Positions 31,514 through 41,365 of a stretch of DNA of 64,000 bases are shown piece by piece. Both the position numbers and the translations under genes were made by a program. Positions within the stretch are counted from its first letter, which is position 1, and every line of letters starts with the position of its first letter. The DNA is taken from assembly GCA_036557785.1 (NCBI GenBank), contig DATBGZ010000030.1, forward strand, positions 1-64,000, read 5' to 3'. The DNA comes from DATBGZ01 sp036557785 (GTDB lineage: Bacteria > Actinomycetota > Actinomycetes > Mycobacteriales > Micromonosporaceae). The notes under the pieces are model-generated. The model was not told the DNA's origin, searched no databases, and worked only from the letters and a program-made list of their open reading frames with translations.

Positions 31514-33676
31514 TCACCCGTTCATTGCCGCGATGATCCGGTCCCGGCTTATCGGCAGGTCGCGGATCCGTAGGCCGAGCGCCCGCGTCACCGCGTTGCC
31601 GATCGCGGCGGCGGTTGGCCCCTGCGCGGCCTCGCCCGCCCCCACTGATGGTTGGTCGGGCCGCGAGACTACGTCGACCTCGACCCGGGGGACCTCGCTG
31701 AACCGCAGGATCGGGTAGCTCTCCCAGTCGACGCTGGTGATCCGGGTCCGGTCGAAGCGGACCCGCTCCTTCAGCGTCCAACTGGTCGCCTGGATCGCGC
31801 CACCCTCGATCTGGTTGCGCACGCCATCAGGGTTGATGACCCGGCCCACGTCGACCGCGATGGACAATCGGCGTACCCGGACGTCGTGCACGGCCTCGAC
31901 CTCGGCCACGACCGCGCAGTACGCTCCGGTGCCCTTGTACCGGGCCAGGCCGATGCCCTGCCCGACAATGCCCTGCCCGGCACCGTCCGGGCCGACCCGA
32001 CCGGGCCAGCCGGCACGCCGCGCCGCCGTGGTGATTACCTCGACCGCGCGCGGGTCACGCACGTGGGCCAGCCGGAACTCCAGCGGGTCGCGACCGGCCG
32101 CCAGCGCCAGTTCGTCCATAAAGGATTCGATAGCGAAGACGTTGAGGAAGGCGCCCAGGGACCGTAATGATGAGGTCCGCAGGCTGGTCCGGAGCAACCG
32201 GTGGCCGTGCACGCGGCGGACCGGAAACTCGTAAATGGGTACGGCGTTGCGAGCCAGCCCGGCGCCCCCGGCCAGCGGTGGGTCGGCTGGAGCCGCCGGC
32301 TCGATGCGGTTGCCGAGGTGGCCGGCGGCGAGCAGCCCGGGACGCCCTTCGAATCCGGGCCGGGCCAAGTGGCCCTGGCTGAAGATGTCGGCCGACCAAC
32401 TGGCCACCGTCCCGGCCGGGTCCAGGTCAGCCGCCAGGTCGACCACCATCGCGGACCCGAACGGCGACCAGGCGAGCTCGTCCGCACGACTCCACTGTAG
32501 ACGGACGGCGTGGCCGGGAACGGCACGGGCCAGGAGTACCGCGTCAAAGGCGGCATCATCGGCGCCGTTGTGCCCGTAGCACCCCGCCCCCTCCGCGTGC
32601 TCCACCCGGACCTGCTGTTCGGGCAGCCCCAGCACGGTGGCGATGGCGCTGCGCAACGCGAAAATGCCCTGACTGTGGCTGTACACCTCGACCGCTTCAC
32701 CATCCCACCGGGCGATCCCGCAGCTGGGCGCCAACGAGGCGTGAGCGAGGAACGGTCGGCTGTAGCTGGCTCGAATCTGGCCGGGGGACCCAAGGGCCGG
32801 CTCGGTCTGGTCCACCACAAAGGAGTCCAGTGGGCCCGTCCGTAGATAGGCGGCCAGATCGTGCTCGACCGGCAGGCTCTCGACCTCGTGCCACCGTGCC
32901 GCCGCGCGTAAGGCCGCTGCGGCCCGCCCGGCCGCGGGCTCGTCCTCGGCCACCACGCCGAGGAAGTCACCGTCCCGGACCACCCGGACCACTCCGGGCA
33001 GCGCCCGCACCGCCGCGGTATCCACCTCGATCAGGGTTGCCGCCGGCGAGGGTGGTCGGACCACCCGGCCGGCGAGTTGCCCGGGCAGGACGCGGTCGTG
33101 GATGAACGCGGGCCGCCCGGCCACCTTGTCGGGCAGGTCGAGTCGCGGCACGTCGGTGCCGACCACCCGCTCGACCTCGGCGCCGGCCCGCGGTACGGTT
33201 TCCGGCCCGTGACCCGCCAACGGGTCCGCCGGCCGATCCAGGTCGACCCGGTCGGCGAGCTCCCAGTAAGTCGTGCTAGCCCGCGCCCGACGGTCACTGA
33301 AGACTCCACTGTGGACTGTGATGGTGGCGGGATCCAGACCCACTTCGGCGATCGCGGCGGCGACGAACAGCGCGCGCACCTGTGCGCAGACCTGTCGGAG
33401 CGCCGTGCCCGAGTCGGCGATCGACATGCTGCCAGCGGTAACCCCTTCGTTGGGGGAGTCCGCGGTGTTAGGGGGCAGCATCCGGATCTGCCCGAGATCG
33501 ACCCCCAGTTCGTCGGCGGCGATCTGAGCCAGCGCGGTTCGGATGCCCTGGCCCAGCTCGACCTTGCCGACCGCGATGGTGATGGTCGCCGCCGGGGTGA
33601 TGCGGACCCAGGTGGCGAGGCGCGGGTTGGCGGCCAGTCCCTTGGGCAACGCGGTGGTCGGGGCTGGGCTGGACAT
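31514..33676 (-). CDS. Molybdopterin-binding large subunit (nicotinate/isoquinoline dehydrogenase type)
   Basis: A 720-residue xanthine-oxidase-family Mo hydroxylase subunit. The arrangement starts with TITIAVGKVELGQGIRTALA and NEGVTAGSMSIADSGTALRQ, as in NicB/IorB-type subunits, and the C-terminal GAGEAAQGP carries the active-site Glu. No twin-arginine signal and no cytochrome domain are present, so it should be cytoplasmic and pass electrons to an unknown carrier. These enzymes hydroxylate the carbon next to nitrogen in N-heteroaromatic rings. The ATG start lies 4 nt after the [2Fe-2S] subunit gene. No FAD subunit gene and no maturation factor gene is nearby. Confidence 0.88.
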   Translation of the reverse strand: MSSPAPTTALPKGLAANPRLATWVRITPAATITIAVGKVELGQGIRTALAQIAADELGVDLGQIRMLPPNTADSPNEGVTAGSMSIADSGTALRQVCAQVRALFVAAAIAEVGLDPATITVHSGVFSDRRARASTTYWELADRVDLDRPADPLAGHGPETVPRAGAEVERVVGTDVPRLDLPDKVAGRPAFIHDRVLPGQLAGRVVRPPSPAATLIEVDTAAVRALPGVVRVVRDGDFLGVVAEDEPAAGRAAAALRAAARWHEVESLPVEHDLAAYLRTGPLDSFVVDQTEPALGSPGQIRASYSRPFLAHASLAPSCGIARWDGEAVEVYSHSQGIFALRSAIATVLGLPEQQVRVEHAEGAGCYGHNGADDAAFDAVLLARAVPGHAVRLQWSRADELAWSPFGSAMVVDLAADLDPAGTVASWSADIFSQGHLARPGFEGRPGLLAAGHLGNRIEPAAPADPPLAGGAGLARNAVPIYEFPVRRVHGHRLLRTSLRTSSLRSLGAFLNVFAIESFMDELALAAGRDPLEFRLAHVRDPRAVEVITTAARRAGWPGRVGPDGAGQGIVGQGIGLARYKGTGAYCAVVAEVEAVHDVRVRRLSIAVDVGRVINPDGVRNQIEGGAIQATSWTLKERVRFDRTRITSVDWESYPILRFSEVPRVEVDVVSRPDQPSVGAGEAAQGPTAAAIGNAVTRALGLRIRDLPISRDRIIAAMNG

Positions 33677-33680
33677 CGCG

Positions 33681-34130
33681 TCACGCCCCGGCCGCGGCGG
33701 CGCGCAGCACCGCGCGAACGATCCGACGGTGTGAACCGCACCGGCACAGGTTGCGATCCAGCGCCGCGATGACCGCGTCTTCATCCGGATGCGGATCCAC
33801 GGCGAGCAGCGCGGCCGCGCTGATCAGCATCCCGGACACGCAGTAGCCGCATTGGGCCGCCTGCTCGGCGAGGAACGCGTCGCGCAGCCGGTTCGTGGTG
33901 GGGTCGCCGTCGAGCCCATCGACCGTGGTGATGTCATGCTCCGCGGCCGACCAGACCGGCATGTCACAGGAGGGGGCCGGGCGGCCATCGATCAGGATGA
34001 AGCAGGCTCCACACTGGCCCAGCCCGCAGCCGAACCGGGTACCGGTCAGCCCGAGCGTGCCACGTAACACGTCCAGCACCGTGGCCTGGCCGTCCGCTGT
34101 CAACTCGAGCGACCGCCCGTTGAGCCGCAT
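33681..34130 (-). CDS. [2Fe-2S] small subunit of the molybdenum hydroxylase
   Basis: A 149-residue iron-sulfur subunit of the NicA/IorA type. The plant-ferredoxin cluster motif is GCGLGQCGAC with a fourth Cys at 55 (PAPSCD), and the second cluster motif is CGYCVSGM with NLCRCGS. It transfers electrons from the Mo site. The ATG at 34130 gives the usual start (RLNGRSLELTADGQATVLDV). TTG at 34145 has GAGGAG just upstream, and an ATG at 34190 would place the operator inside the gene, so it is unlikely. First gene of the operon. Confidence 0.88.
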   Translation of the reverse strand: MRLNGRSLELTADGQATVLDVLRGTLGLTGTRFGCGLGQCGACFILIDGRPAPSCDMPVWSAAEHDITTVDGLDGDPTTNRLRDAFLAEQAAQCGYCVSGMLISAAALLAVDPHPDEDAVIAALDRNLCRCGSHRRIVRAVLRAAAAGA

Positions 34131-34163
34131 CGTGAACGTGTCCAACGCTCCTCGCCCGTGAGC

Positions 34164-34208
34164 ACAATCGATTGCACTAGCTTCGCCCATGCCGGGCGCC
34201 TCAGTCAA
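34164..34208 (-). promoter_or_regulatory. Promoter plus LacI-type operator 4
   Basis: Read on the minus strand: TTGACT (34208-34203), 27 nt, then GCAATCGATTGT (34175-34164), one mismatch at its edge from the island palindrome. The 27-nt interval equals that in operator 1. A -10 box is weak (GAAGCT at N18). Confidence 0.6.
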
Positions 34209-34317
34209 CCCGTCCCGGCACACCCGGACCGACCCCCAGCGCACTTGATCTGTCGGGCGCCTGGCTGGACCCCGGCGACCGCACCAACGCCGTCCAAAGG
34301 CGGGCATGGGACGCGAT

Positions 34318-34385
34318 GGTCACCGGCCACGAGCGATCACCGGGTGCGAGCGATCACCGGCTACGAGTGGTCACCGGCTACGAGT
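34318..34385. repeat. Four tandem 17-bp repeats
   Basis: Units GGTCACCGGCCACGAGC, GATCACCGGGTGCGAGC, GATCACCGGCTACGAGT and GGTCACCGGCTACGAGT run head to tail without gaps (consensus GRTCACCGGCTACGAGY). They are intergenic, between the island's last operator and a coiled-coil gene, and they mark the right edge of the island. Confidence 0.85.
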
Positions 34386-34424
34386 TGCTCATCGATGGCA
34401 TGGCCTGCGCCCCAAGGGCGAGGC

Positions 34425-34841
34425 TCAGCTCTCGAGGCCCAGCTTGCGCAGGAGGCCGGCGCGGCGCTGCTCGAGCACCCCGATGAGCGCCTCCTGCTCC
34501 TCGGCTGCCGTGATCGCGGCGGCGTTCTCGGCGAGGTCCATCGGGCCGGAGTCGCGTCCGCCGAACTGACCGCGCAGTTGCGCCACCTCGGCGCGCAGGC
34601 CGGCGAGCTCCTCGTCGACCACGCGTAGCTCGTCCTGCAGCGCGTCCTTGGCCCTGACCTGGTCACCGGCCCCAACCTGGTCACCCGCAGCCCTATCCAC
34701 CGGCGCCTCCGCTCCCCGATCGACCGCCTCGAGCCTGGCCCCCGGCCGCACACCCGGCTCACCCCGCAGTCCGTCACCGCGCGGCCCTCGCGTGACGCTA
34801 CTCCCCCGACGGGTGGCCGGTCCCCGAAACTCCGCACACAC
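34425..34841 (-). CDS. Small coiled-coil protein of unknown function
   Basis: A frame of 138 residues. The last ~70 residues form a charged coiled coil (DELRVVDEELAGLRAEVAQL, then ENAAAITAAEEQEALIGVLE and QRRAGLLRKLG), a pattern I associate with uncharacterised actinobacterial proteins. The N-terminal half is Arg/Gly-rich and low in predicted structure, so the real start may be further in, for example at one of the GTG codons in the VGAGDQVRAKDALQDEL region. The GTG at 34841 is only 17 nt from the divergent clpC-like start. Confidence 0.55.
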   Translation of the reverse strand: MCAEFRGPATRRGSSVTRGPRGDGLRGEPGVRPGARLEAVDRGAEAPVDRAAGDQVGAGDQVRAKDALQDELRVVDEELAGLRAEVAQLRGQFGGRDSGPMDLAENAAAITAAEEQEALIGVLEQRRAGLLRKLGLES

Positions 34842-34858
34842 CCGCCCCGCCCACCACC

Positions 34859-37405
<2,547 letters not shown>

Positions 37406-37448
37406 CGAGGCAGACCGGGAGCATCTCGGCTTTCGCGGGAGTCGGGCG

Positions 37449-38096
37449 TCAGACGTCGCTCGGGCGATCGTCGCCGCGGATGAAGCGGAACATGCGCTGA
37501 CCCGGAACCAGCGGGCGCGACGCCCCGGCGAAGTGGTGTACCCCGACGCCGTTGGGGATCGACGGATCACTGAGCCAGACGCGTTCAAAGCCACCGGCCT
37601 CGAACCACTCGCAGGCCTTGACGAACATGTCCGGGTCCCGGCGGTGGCGGGTCCACACGACCGTCGCACCGGTGGCGCAGAGCTGCGGGCAGGTGGCGAT
37701 GGTCGTCGCGATGTCCGCTGCCGCGATGTTGCCGAAGACTCCGCACAGCAGCACGAGGTCCGCGGGGACCATGCCGAGATAGACGTCGGTGAGGGCCGCG
37801 TCGGCGGCGATGACCTCGACCTGGGTCAGCCCGTAGTCCTGCGCGGCCCGCCGTGCGACCGTCGCGTTGTGCTCGTCCAACTCGACGAGCCGGGCGTGTA
37901 CCTCATCGCGGCGCCGGTGCTCAGGCAGGACGCCGAGCAGGTCGCGCCCCTGCCCCGCACAGACGCTGATCACCCGCAGCGCGCCGGGGGGAGCGTCGTC
38001 CAGGGCGACGTGGATCCGCCGCTGTACGGACTCGAGACGCCGTTGCAGCGCAGAGCCGGGCTGGTCGTACTGGTCGTGCCACTCCCGCCAGTCCAT
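37449..38096 (-). CDS. SAM-dependent methyltransferase-like protein
   Basis: A 215-residue class I methyltransferase-type protein. Motif I is represented by VISVCAGQGRDLLGVL, the acidic residue after beta 2 by LVELDEHNATVARRAA, and motif IV by ADLVLLCGVFGNI. The substrate is unknown; related proteins in actinobacteria are annotated only as methyltransferase. The start ATG (MDWREWHDQYDQ) is 6 nt after TACTCT on the minus strand, predicting a leaderless transcript. Convergent with the ClpC-like gene. Confidence 0.8.
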   Translation of the reverse strand: MDWREWHDQYDQPGSALQRRLESVQRRIHVALDDAPPGALRVISVCAGQGRDLLGVLPEHRRRDEVHARLVELDEHNATVARRAAQDYGLTQVEVIAADAALTDVYLGMVPADLVLLCGVFGNIAAADIATTIATCPQLCATGATVVWTRHRRDPDMFVKACEWFEAGGFERVWLSDPSIPNGVGVHHFAGASRPLVPGQRMFRFIRGDDRPSDV

Positions 38097-38212
38097 CCGC
38101 GCAGAGTACGTCCCGGTCGGCGTGCCAGGTGGCGGCCGGTGCGGCGGTGCCCGCTAGGATCCGGTGCCGTTGGCCTGCCAAGGGTGTCCTGCGATGTACC
38201 GAGGGGTTCGAG

Positions 38213-38611
38213 ATGGGTCTGTTCGAGCGCGTCAGGAAAGCCGGAGCCGAGGCCGCCCGGTCTCAGACCAGGCTGGACGTCGCGGAGCGCGTGACTCCGC
38301 GCAGCGCGCCGGAGCCCGGCGGCGAACAGGTCCGGCTGGCCGACACCGCGACGGTCCAGGGCTGGCTGCGGCAGATGGGCCCCGACGAGACCGTCCTGGT
38401 CCATCGGCACTGGGGCACGATCGCGGTACGCACGGGGCGGCGGCGTCCGGTCGGCGTCTATCTCAGTGACGGCGCCAACGCCTGGTTCGCCGTACCCCCG
38501 GGAGCCGACGACGACCATCTGCTCGACCCGGTTCAAGTGGAGCAGATCGTGCTGGAGGCGATGCGCTCTCCCGACCGCCCGGCCTGGCCACGCTGGGTCG
38601 AGCTCTCCTAA
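38213..38611 (+). CDS. Conserved hypothetical protein
   Basis: A 132-residue soluble protein that I do not recognise. It opens with a charged helix (GLFERVRKAGAEAARSQTRL) and continues with a beta-rich part (VQGWLRQMGPDETVLVHRHW, then RRRPVGVYLSDGANAWFAVP). The start ATG has GAGGGG upstream. No signal, membrane segment or Cys. It is divergent from the methyltransferase gene and convergent with the cupin gene. Confidence 0.6.
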   Translation: MGLFERVRKAGAEAARSQTRLDVAERVTPRSAPEPGGEQVRLADTATVQGWLRQMGPDETVLVHRHWGTIAVRTGRRRPVGVYLSDGANAWFAVPPGADDDHLLDPVQVEQIVLEAMRSPDRPAWPRWVELS

Positions 38612-38654
38612 CCACACGGCACACCGTCCACTGGGGACGCTGGTCAGCCGATCG

Positions 38655-38981
38655 TCAACCTGACCCCGCGGCATCCTCGGCGGGGCCGAAGATCACGAAC
38701 ACGGTGAAGTCCTCGACGATATCGACGAAGCGATGCTCTTCGCCGGCGGCCACGAACGCCACGTCGCCGGGGCCCATCGCCATGCGTCCGGTCGGTGTCC
38801 ACAAGCTCGCCCGCCCACCCGTGCACACGTAGATCTCGTCCTCCGTGTGTGGCCGCTGCGGGTCGGTCCCCCCGGCCGGAAGCGAGTAGGTGCCCGCGGA
38901 CAGAGCCGGTACCCGCAACTGCTCGACCCAGTGGCTGGACGTGGTCGGGGTGTGGCGTCCCGCGCCGTCGAGAGCATGCAC
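38655..38981 (-). CDS. Small single-domain cupin protein
   Basis: A 108-residue cupin. Motif 1 is PAGGTDPQRPHTEDEIYVCT, with His and Glu metal-ligand candidates, and motif 2 is MGPGDVAFVAAGEEHRFVDI with a His. It is likely a metal-binding small enzyme or ligand-binding protein; substrate unknown. GTG is chosen as start because TACCAT (TANNNT) lies 7 nt upstream with no ribosome site, and the frame upstream is low-quality sequence. Confidence 0.8.
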   Translation of the reverse strand: MHALDGAGRHTPTTSSHWVEQLRVPALSAGTYSLPAGGTDPQRPHTEDEIYVCTGGRASLWTPTGRMAMGPGDVAFVAAGEEHRFVDIVEDFTVFVIFGPAEDAAGSG

Positions 38982-39093
38982 GTGGGGAATGGTACGGGCC
39001 GGGGTGCTCCCCGGCGTGCCACGGATGGGGCGCGAGCCCGGGTGTGCCGAGCGCGACAGGAAGCGGCCGGCAACGGTGAGTAGGCTCGCCGGT

Positions 39094-39537
39094 GTGGCGC
39101 GGGCGGGGCAGAGCCGTGGACGGCCCAGCGTGCTGTTGACGCCGGGATGGGTAGCGACGCACTTCGGCGTGCTCGTGCTCGTCACCGGTTTCCTCGCCCT
39201 GGGCTGGTGGCAGATCACCCGGGCCGCGGCGGGCAACCTGCTCTCGTTCGGCTACGCCGTGGAGTGGCCGGTCTTCGCCGCGTTCGTGGTGTGGGTCTGG
39301 ATCGTCGAGATGCGCAAGGCGGCGGGCGAGCCGGAGCCGACCGACGACGCCATGGCGGCGGTCGAGCCGGCGCCGGCCACGCCCGCACGGCGCCGCCCGC
39401 GCAACGAGGCCGCCTACGACGACGCCGACGACCCGCAACTCGCCGCCTACAACCACTACCTGGCCTGGCTCAACGCGCACCCGCACGCCACGCCGGCCGA
39501 CTACCCCGGCATGACCGCAAAGGAGATTGACGCGTGA
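39094..39537 (+). CDS. Two-helix membrane protein upstream of DUF3817
   Basis: A 147-residue membrane protein: segment one THFGVLVLVTGFLALGWWQI, segment two VEWPVFAAFVVWVWIVEM, then a Pro/Ala/Arg-rich cytoplasmic part and a C-terminal helix (DDPQLAAYNHYLAWLNAHPH). The spacing recalls SURF1-like or transcription-neighbour membrane proteins of actinobacteria, but I assign no function. GTG 39094 is 5 nt after TAGGCT (possible leaderless start); GTG 39076 is an alternative. It overlaps the DUF3817 gene by GTGA, so the two are coupled. Confidence 0.7.
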   Translation: MARAGQSRGRPSVLLTPGWVATHFGVLVLVTGFLALGWWQITRAAAGNLLSFGYAVEWPVFAAFVVWVWIVEMRKAAGEPEPTDDAMAAVEPAPATPARRRPRNEAAYDDADDPQLAAYNHYLAWLNAHPHATPADYPGMTAKEIDA

Positions 39538-39848
39538 ACGCCTCGCTGATCCGGTACCGGGTGATGGCCTACGTGACCGGTGTGCTGCTGCTGGTGCTGG
39601 TGCTGGTGGCGATGCCGCTGAAGTACGTGTGGGGCCAGCCCACCCTCGTGGCGGTGGTGGGAACGACCCATGGCTTCATGTACATGGTTTATCTCGTGAC
39701 CGCCTTCGATCTGGCGGTGCGTGCCAAGTGGTCGTTCCCCCGCACCATCCTGCTGCTGCTGGCCGGGACCGTCCCGGTGCTCTCGTTCGTCGCCGAGCGG
39801 AAGGCAACCGGCTGGGTCCGCGCCCGTGCGGTGCCGGCACAGGCGTAG
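39534..39848 (+). CDS. DUF3817 membrane protein
   Basis: A 104-residue membrane protein with three predicted helices matching DUF3817: RYRVMAYVTGVLLLVLVLVA, GTTHGFMYMVYLVTAFDL with the conserved HGF, and TILLLLAGTVPVLSFVAERK. The family is widespread in Actinobacteria and has no proven function. The GTG start overlaps the previous stop by four bases. Confidence 0.88.
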   Translation: MNASLIRYRVMAYVTGVLLLVLVLVAMPLKYVWGQPTLVAVVGTTHGFMYMVYLVTAFDLAVRAKWSFPRTILLLLAGTVPVLSFVAERKATGWVRARAVPAQA

Positions 39849-39922
39849 TCCGGACGGCGGAGCCCACCCATACGGGTCCGGTTTGCCGAACCGCCTGAAC
39901 GGTCCCGGCGCACGCGACAACG

Positions 39923-41266
39923 ATGAGCCTCATGCCTCGGATCGTTGTCCGCGCACGGACTCTCGGCGCCCGTACCCTGTCCGCGGCCTTGGTCGCGGCG
40001 CTCGTCGGGCTGGGGTTGGTCGGTTGCAGCGCCCACCCCGGCGCCATCTCACCACTGGACCAGAGCGCCGCAGCCGCCGCGCCGGCGCAGCAGGCGGCCT
40101 CCCTCGCCATCACCCCGGGCAGTGGCGCGGCGCAGCAACCGATCTCCACCGAGATCGGGGTGAACCTCGCCAACGCTGATCTTGTGCACGTACGGCTGGT
40201 CCGTTCCGGCACGACGCAGGAACTGCCGGGACGGCTGCGGGCCGACGGCAGCGCGTGGGTGCCCGATGCCCCGCTCGCGTACAGCGCCAGCTACGAGGCG
40301 ACCGTGAGCGCGAAGTCCGCGGACGGCCGCGACCTGGCGCAGACCACGAGCTTCACCACGATGCCGGCACCGCGCTCGAGCGTGGACACAGGCCTCTACG
40401 CCTTTGACGGGCAGACGGTCGGCGTGGCGATGCCGATCGTGGTGCAGTTCGGCCACGACATCCCCGCCGACGCACGGGCAGAGGTGCAGAAGCGGTTGTT
40501 CGTCACCACCGACCCGCAGCAGCCCGGCGTCTGGTCCTGGGCCAGCCCGCGCGAGATCCTCTACCGCGCTCCGAACTATTGGAAGCCGGGCACGAAGATC
40601 AACGTACGGTCGGCACTGAAGGGCGTGCCGATGGGCAACGGGCAGTTCGGTGACGCCGATCGCGAGGCCACGGTGACGGTGGGCGACAAGGTATTCATGT
40701 ACGTCGACAACAAGGCCAAGCAGATGCAGGTCTACCTCAACGACAAGCTCGCCCGGACCATGCCGGTGAGCCTCGGCAAGCCCAGCACCCCGTCGTCGTC
40801 AGGCTTCATGGTGACCATGAGCCACGAGCCCACCACCGTGTTCGACACCCGCGGCGAGCCCAACGGCGGGTACGTCATCAACATCCAGTGGGCGATGCGG
40901 TTGACCTGGGGCGGCGAGTTCGTCCACTCCGCGCCGTGGTCGGTCGGATCGCAGGGGCACACCAACGTGTCGCACGGCTGCGTGAACCTCTCGCCGACGA
41001 ACGCGAAGTGGCTCTTCGACCTGTCCCACGTCGGCGACCCGATCATCGTCAAGGGCACCGAGCGGACCCTGGCCCACGGCAACGGCTGGACCGCCTGGGA
41101 CCTGCCGTGGTCGCAGTACATCACCGGCTCGGCGCTGCCGGTGCCGCCGGAGCTCGCCAACGCGTCGGCCGTGGACAACGTCACCGGGGCCCCGCCCGCC
41201 GCGCCGGCCCCGGCGCCAGCAACCAGCCAGACGTCGGCCGCACCCGCGGCCCGCCCGACCAACTGA
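39923..41266 (+). CDS. L,D-transpeptidase lipoprotein, first copy
   Basis: A 447-residue cell-wall cross-linking enzyme of the Ldt type. Lipobox GLVGC, two immunoglobulin-like domains (~60-250), then a YkuD catalytic domain with HSAPWSVGSQGHTNVSHGCV holding the catalytic Cys and His. It should form 3-3 cross-links in peptidoglycan outside the membrane. The tail after the catalytic domain is Pro/Ala-rich. The start ATG is the first of two in-frame ATGs. A paralogue follows 100 nt downstream, separated by a hairpin. Confidence 0.92.
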   Translation: MSLMPRIVVRARTLGARTLSAALVAALVGLGLVGCSAHPGAISPLDQSAAAAAPAQQAASLAITPGSGAAQQPISTEIGVNLANADLVHVRLVRSGTTQELPGRLRADGSAWVPDAPLAYSASYEATVSAKSADGRDLAQTTSFTTMPAPRSSVDTGLYAFDGQTVGVAMPIVVQFGHDIPADARAEVQKRLFVTTDPQQPGVWSWASPREILYRAPNYWKPGTKINVRSALKGVPMGNGQFGDADREATVTVGDKVFMYVDNKAKQMQVYLNDKLARTMPVSLGKPSTPSSSGFMVTMSHEPTTVFDTRGEPNGGYVINIQWAMRLTWGGEFVHSAPWSVGSQGHTNVSHGCVNLSPTNAKWLFDLSHVGDPIIVKGTERTLAHGNGWTAWDLPWSQYITGSALPVPPELANASAVDNVTGAPPAAPAPAPATSQTSAAPAARPTN

Positions 41267-41272
41267 CCCTGT

Positions 41273-41318
41273 GTTAGCAGGGGCACCTTGCCATCTCCTA
41301 GGTGATGGCAAGGTGCCC
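41273..41318. repeat. Dispersed repeat and 15-bp hairpin between the two L,D-transpeptidase genes
   Basis: GTTAGCAGGGGCACCTT (41273-41289) is the third copy of the small repeat seen at 14407 and 14438. It merges with a perfect stem: GGGCACCTTGCCATC (41281-41295) and GATGGCAAGGTGCCC (41304-41318), loop 8 nt. It probably terminates the first gene. Confidence 0.7.
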
Positions 41319-41365
41319 TTGCTCACCCGTGGGCAACCTTGCCTGGGCGAGCAAGGATAGGCCCC

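Noticed and set aside
34318..34385. Tandem repeats as a CRISPR array
   Set aside because: The 17-bp units are contiguous with no spacers, and no cas genes are present.
38890..39093. Longer N-terminus for the membrane protein at 39094
   Set aside because: The upstream in-frame sequence overlaps the antisense of the cupin gene and has no family-like features.
39849..39922. Cyclic-di-AMP (ydaO-type) riboswitch before the first L,D-transpeptidase
   Set aside because: The 74-nt leader is too short and lacks the conserved riboswitch core sequences.
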